DNA of 64,000 nucleotides from Zantedeschia hybrid cultivar. Lineage: Eukaryota; Streptophyta; Magnoliopsida; Alismatales; Araceae. Position 1 is the first letter of the stretch. The number at the start of each line of letters is the position of its first letter. The translations under genes and the position numbers were made by a program. This document shows, piece after piece, positions 59,985 to 64,000 of the stretch. The notes beneath the pieces were generated by a model. The model was not told the DNA's origin. It was given only the letters and a program-made list of their open reading frames with translations, and ran no database searches. The stretch spans positions 4,698,001-4,762,000 of the forward strand of contig JARZZO010000011.1 of assembly GCA_030544215.1 (NCBI GenBank). The letters are read 5' to 3'.

Positions 59985-60023
59985 AAACGTTGCTCTGCTT
60001 CTTCATCTCTCGAGCTTCCATCA

Positions 60024-61232
60024 ATGGAAAGGTGGGAGAACCATCGCCGCCATGGTCACGACACCCTCCCCACCGCCAGCAACTACCACCGCTCCTTCTC
60101 CTCCAGCCTTCTCGACTCTATCTACCGCTCCATCGACGAGAGCAGCGGCACGGGAGGAGTACCCCAACGCGAAGGCAACGCCGACGCCATCGCCATGGGC
60201 AACCAACTCAGCCGCGTCACGGTGGACGAGCGCAAGAAGAGCATGGCGTCCGCCCAGAAGCCGGCGCTGCCCTCGCGCCGCGGACCGGCCGCCATGAAGG
60301 ACCAACCCCAGCAGCATCACAACAGCAGGACGTCGCAGCAGCAACACCACCGGCAGCAGAGGCAGAGGGACCGCTCCTTCGCCAACTCGACGTCCAGCTC
60401 CTCCGACTCGAGCTACGGCGGGTTCTCCTCCTCCGATGCCGAGAAGCCGGCGGCCCTCTCCGCCACCACCCCTCGCCCCAAGCCCATCCGAACCAGCTGC
60501 GCCGCGTCGGAGACGAGAAAGGAGAAGAAGCTTCCCAAGGAGAGCAACAAGCAAAAGACCGACCAGGCCTCCATCGGCGACAGGTTCCGGGCCTCCAAGC
60601 TCTACCGCGAGCTCAAGAAGGTGAAGCCTCCCGTCTCCCCGGGCGCCCGCCTCGCCAGCTTCCTCAACACCCTGTTCACCGCCGCAGGGAGCACCACCAA
60701 GAAGGCCAAGGCCGCCAACCCGGCAGCCATTAATGTCACCAGAACAGCCCCGGGGGACGCGTCCCTCTGCTCCTCCGCGTCCTCCTACTCGCGCTCCCGC
60801 CTCAGCAGGACCCCGTCCTCCATAGGCAATGCGGCCTCCGGCGGCGAGACCCGGAGGTCCGTTAGGTTCTTCCCCGTCAGCTTCGTCGTCGATGAGGACT
60901 GCCGCCCCCGCGGGCACAGGTGGGCGCACGCCGACCAGAAGCCGGACTACTTCCAGCATGGCTGCCCGCCGCCGACGCAGGAGGTGGCTGAGACGAGGAG
61001 GCTGCCCACGAGAGAGGCGACGAGGGAGAAGATCATAGCGTACGAGGAGAAGAAGCGGGTCGAGGAGGAGGAAGACGACGGCGCTTGGAGCTATTCGAGC
61101 TCGGACCTGTTCGAGCTGGAGAACCTGGGGGCCATCGCCGTCGGCGGCGAGCTTCCGGTGTACGAGACGACGCGGTTGGAGGGAACCGCGCCATCGCGCA
61201 GGGTCTCGGTGTGTAGAAAAACATCGGATTAA
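60024..61232 (+). CDS. BIG GRAIN 1-like protein
   Basis: A single-exon ORF of 402 residues, TAA at 61230-61232. The start MERW is the family's usual N-terminus. Family blocks in order: SFSSSLLDSIYRSIDES (24-40), DRFRASKLYRELKKVKPP and VSPGARLASFLNTLF (about 185-218), RSVRFFPVSFVVDEDCRPRG (about 278-297), SSSDLFELENLGAI (about 357-370) and ELPVYETTRLEG (about 377-388). Ser-rich, basic, low-complexity linkers lie between them; there is no signal peptide or membrane helix. In rice, BIG GRAIN 1 is a plasma-membrane-associated protein that promotes auxin response and transport and increases grain size; other members are less studied. Base composition is strongly GC-rich, unlike the flanks, as in many monocot genes. 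The leader carries duplicated CT blocks, a 25-C run and a possible uORF. I am confident of the family, not of orthology within it. Confidence 0.88.
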   Translation: MERWENHRRHGHDTLPTASNYHRSFSSSLLDSIYRSIDESSGTGGVPQREGNADAIAMGNQLSRVTVDERKKSMASAQKPALPSRRGPAAMKDQPQQHHNSRTSQQQHHRQQRQRDRSFANSTSSSSDSSYGGFSSSDAEKPAALSATTPRPKPIRTSCAASETRKEKKLPKESNKQKTDQASIGDRFRASKLYRELKKVKPPVSPGARLASFLNTLFTAAGSTTKKAKAANPAAINVTRTAPGDASLCSSASSYSRSRLSRTPSSIGNAASGGETRRSVRFFPVSFVVDEDCRPRGHRWAHADQKPDYFQHGCPPPTQEVAETRRLPTREATREKIIAYEEKKRVEEEEDDGAWSYSSSDLFELENLGAIAVGGELPVYETTRLEGTAPSRRVSVCRKTSD

Positions 61233-62589
61233 AATGATGTTGAGAAGAAGAAGAACAGTGTGGTTTTTTGCGTTTTCCCTGGAGAAAGTGGGGTTTTTTT
61301 TTAAAATTTTCATAATGGGAATTTGGATTCCAGGTAAGGGGAGAAAAGGGTAGCAATACACAGGATGTGATCCATCCAACTTGCTGTTTGCTTTGGGGAA
61401 TGGTTGTCCTTTTCGTCCATTTTTTCCTTGAAGCAAATGAGGTAGACATCAAAGGGCAGGGAGAGAATTTTTCTTAGTTTTTCAGTACTGAAGGAAAATG
61501 GAAGAAGAAAATTTGGGTTGTTAACAACAACAACAAAAAAAAGATTGGCATCGTTGATATTTTCATTTTTTTTATGTTTTTATTTATTAAAATGATGATA
61601 TGTTTACGCACAAACATAATACCATGCGAACGTGACTATACTATTTATTTCCATTTACCGGCGTCATTTTTGCCATCTAATTTTTTTTTGATTATTTATT
61701 TTAGGATCCATTTGTTTTCACGTAATGAAAAGTTTTTTTCTAAACAATATATTCTAATCAGTTATTTGGTAATCCATAAAAGTTTAGCCAACTAAAAACT
61801 TAATTCATTGGCTCTCTCTTATCTCAATTTTGACATCCAGTGGAGAAGATGGAATGTCATTTTTTAAAGAAATTGAAAATATTTTCTTAAGTACTAAATA
61901 AGAAAAAAAAATTCTACTTTTCATGTAAATATATGTTTTAAGAAAAATATTTCATCCGATTATATTTTACGTATAATCAAACAGATTCATAATTTACTTT
62001 TATTTAAAATATTTTGACGCCATCGAGCACTGTTCAAAGAGAGATACTGAGCACATACGCTACTTACTGTTTTAGCCTTTTAGGCCAGTGGTGCCCCCTG
62101 CCGTGCTATTGGCCTCTTTACCATCCTTATCCGACCTTAATGCTGAAAGTGTTTACTGTTGTAGTATTGTGTATTATATAATTCTGAACATTAATTTTAT
62201 TATTTGCATAAAATAAAATACTTTTAAAATCTTAGGATAAATTCTCATACTTCAAACTTTACATAAATTTGTTGATTTAACGTTTGTTTTTCTTAAGATG
62301 ATTGATTGGTCCATAATTTGTTATTTGTCAACCAAGGTTCTGTAAATTTTGATGGCTTTAATTTGAATAAGAACTTTTTCTTATACCTATTTACTCAACG
62401 AGAAAGTTGAACTTGATGACATATATTTGAAATTTTAAATCCTACTTTTACATAACCCGAAGAAGATAATAACGTTAAATTGTGTGACTGAAATAGATCA
62501 TCATCTCAATCAACATACCTGCTTGTCTCTCAGTAAGGAAAGAGTATCCTATTAGCATTGTCAACATCCCATCGGAAGGGTTTTACTAA
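61233..62589. other. 3' flank of the BIG GRAIN gene, nothing else recognised
   Basis: Probably includes the 3' UTR (61233 to about 61500), but no clear AATAAA was found close by. The remainder is AT-rich. Confidence 0.4.
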
Positions 62590-62900
62590 GGTGTCATTTG
62601 GTGTGTCTCAAATAGTCGTAAAACATCGTAAATAGTCATAAAATAATCTTTTTCTTATATTCAGAGTATTGTAAATCGCTTTACAATACTTTTTATTATG
62701 TTTGGTGTGTCGTAAATAGCCATCTTTCAAAACAAATTGATCCTAAAAAAATCTTTCTTTTAATTGATTTCAATTCACAATTTAAAATCACCACAAACCA
62801 AACGAGTGATTTAAAATCAAGAATTTTATTTTTGCTGATTTTAAAATCGATGATTTTAAAATCAAGATTTTACGGTATATTACGATACACCAAAAATGTT
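62590..62900. mobile_element. MITE-like element
   Basis: The left end CATTTGGTGTGTCTCAAATA followed by CGTAAAA resembles the reverse complement of the right end, CATTTTTGGTGTATCGTAAT followed by CCGTAAAA. The interior is rich in TTTTAAAATC words. Boundaries are approximate and no target duplication was seen. Confidence 0.4.
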
Positions 62901-64000
62901 AAGTTGAAGATAATCAAATACCCTTGGGATATGGTAAACTATCCCAATCCGATTATGTGATTTGGAAGACAATGATAGATGTCCATCCCAAAAGAGAAAT
63001 TAAGGAAGTTGTTTTTAGCTTTAGACATAAATGTTAATTGGACAAAACAAACGGCATCCATTTACGCAGTGCTAAGCCTTCTAAGTATCTTTGAAAAGTA
63101 TGGTGGTGTTGTTCAATAGGGTTGAAGGAAAACAATTTAAATCTATAATTACCGACATTTTTTAAATCTAACTACTAGAGGGGGACAGATGCGAAATTCG
63201 AGTTATCGCTTAATTATCCTTAATGAGCAATAATTTTAGGTAGGGCTGACCTGACAGTTTGATAACAAACTTCCATTTACATTTGTCACAAGCATGTAAT
63301 TTGAATCTTCTCCTTGGAATAAATCTCCCGTTGTAGATCCGTGATTACGTCTCGGCTCCCTTTTGCGAGACCGACCGAAATCCGCCTAAAAGATCGCAAG
63401 GGTCAAAAGGAGGCCTGTAAAAGAAACCACCAATCACATCCGTCCAATCCGAAATCTCGGGTGCATGATTAGCCACGTATAACTTCGGCATCAGTGCCCT
63501 ATCTCATTTGACTCTCGCAAAAACTGAGTGGGGATCTAATACGACCACTCTTGGACTTACAAGTTACAAGGTGGAGTTCTTGTTTCTCATGTTTTTCTTT
63601 GTTGTCAGAAATATTTACAAGGACTTCTTAAAAGAGACGACAAGCATGGACATTTATACTAAACTTTCTTCTTAATTAATGTGAGTTTTTTTCTTGCATG
63701 ATCCCAAAAGCTTTACTTTCAAAGAATCAATTTAAACTCAAAGGTCTCAGTATAAGGAGCAATAATCTCTTTTTCAGACCCACTATTTATAGGAAATACT
63801 AGAACGCAACATATGAAAAATCTCCCTTTTCCCATAACTGTGGGAGGTGAGACCTTGAACCATAACCTCTCTTATAAGAATCAAGATCTTCCAAGTGCAT
63901 GTGAGGATGAGACTCACTAAATATAGAGAGGAGAGTTTTTTAAAATAACCCCTCACATGACATTTTTTTCATTTCCCACGAGAAGTTTTCATGAAAAACT
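62901..64000. other. Intergenic to window edge, nothing certain
   Basis: 63330-63560 is less AT-rich than its surroundings and contains an inverted CTCGGCTCCC/GAGACCGACCG-like patch and a CCACGTAT word. It might be regulatory for a gene beyond the edge, but no gene is visible. Confidence 0.3.

Noticed and set aside
59990..60733. 247-codon open frame overlapping the BIG GRAIN gene in another frame
   Set aside because: Pro/Arg/Gln-rich composition shadow; the 60024 frame carries all family motifs.
60021..61436. 471-codon open frame on the minus strand opposite the BIG GRAIN gene
   Set aside because: It lies almost wholly antisense to a GC-rich coding frame, is dominated by Gly, Arg, Ala and Leu, and has no domain; strong GC bias creates such frames by chance.
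1..64000. CRISPR arrays, rRNA genes and complete tRNA genes
   Set aside because: None seen; the direct repeats present are microsatellites, LTRs or tandem duplications without spacer structure.

Overview
This window is nuclear DNA of a flowering plant. It has split genes with GT-AG introns, a photosystem II subunit carrying a plastid/thylakoid transit region, a plant-only BIG GRAIN 1-type gene, LINEs, MITEs, a Ty1/copia element primed by initiator-Met tRNA, and many microsatellites. The very GC-rich single-exon BIG GRAIN gene beside AT-rich flanks leans towards a monocot, but the species cannot be fixed from the sequence.

Three host genes are supported. (1) About 1,547-15,990, plus strand: the 3' part of a RING plus CCHC zinc-knuckle E3 ubiquitin ligase of the PQT3/RBBP6 (DWNN) type. 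Eleven exons splice in phase into 673 residues, but the N-terminal DWNN end lies outside the window or was not found. Its introns are swollen by a decayed LINE (5.5-10.1 kb), two smaller LINE pieces, a foldback element set in TA repeats and a GGTACC-type GC-rich repeat. (2) 46,387-46,701, minus strand: psbX, a small photosystem II subunit. The mature part is intact, but there is no in-frame ATG anywhere; a CA/CG microsatellite sits where the start should be. (3) 60,024-61,232, plus strand: a BIG GRAIN 1-like gene behind a CT-rich leader with duplicated blocks, a 25-base C run and a possible upstream ORF.

Between the genes, 16.4-35 kb is mainly AT-rich intergenic DNA with MITEs and small tandem duplications. 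From 35,257 to 44,620 lies a young, complete-looking but coding-defective copia element (9,364 bp, two 1,553-bp LTRs, TSD CTTAT). It is nested inside a MITE whose undisturbed sister copy is at 22,117-22,385. From 47.7 to 59.4 kb no gene is recognised.

The most unusual signal is in the copia leader just upstream of its first gag ATG. Four hairpins there share the same tip (TTGTG-GATAG-CACAA) but carry different basal stems, each paired by its own complementary arm. They sit among three further hairpins. This looks like a structured RNA region of the element.
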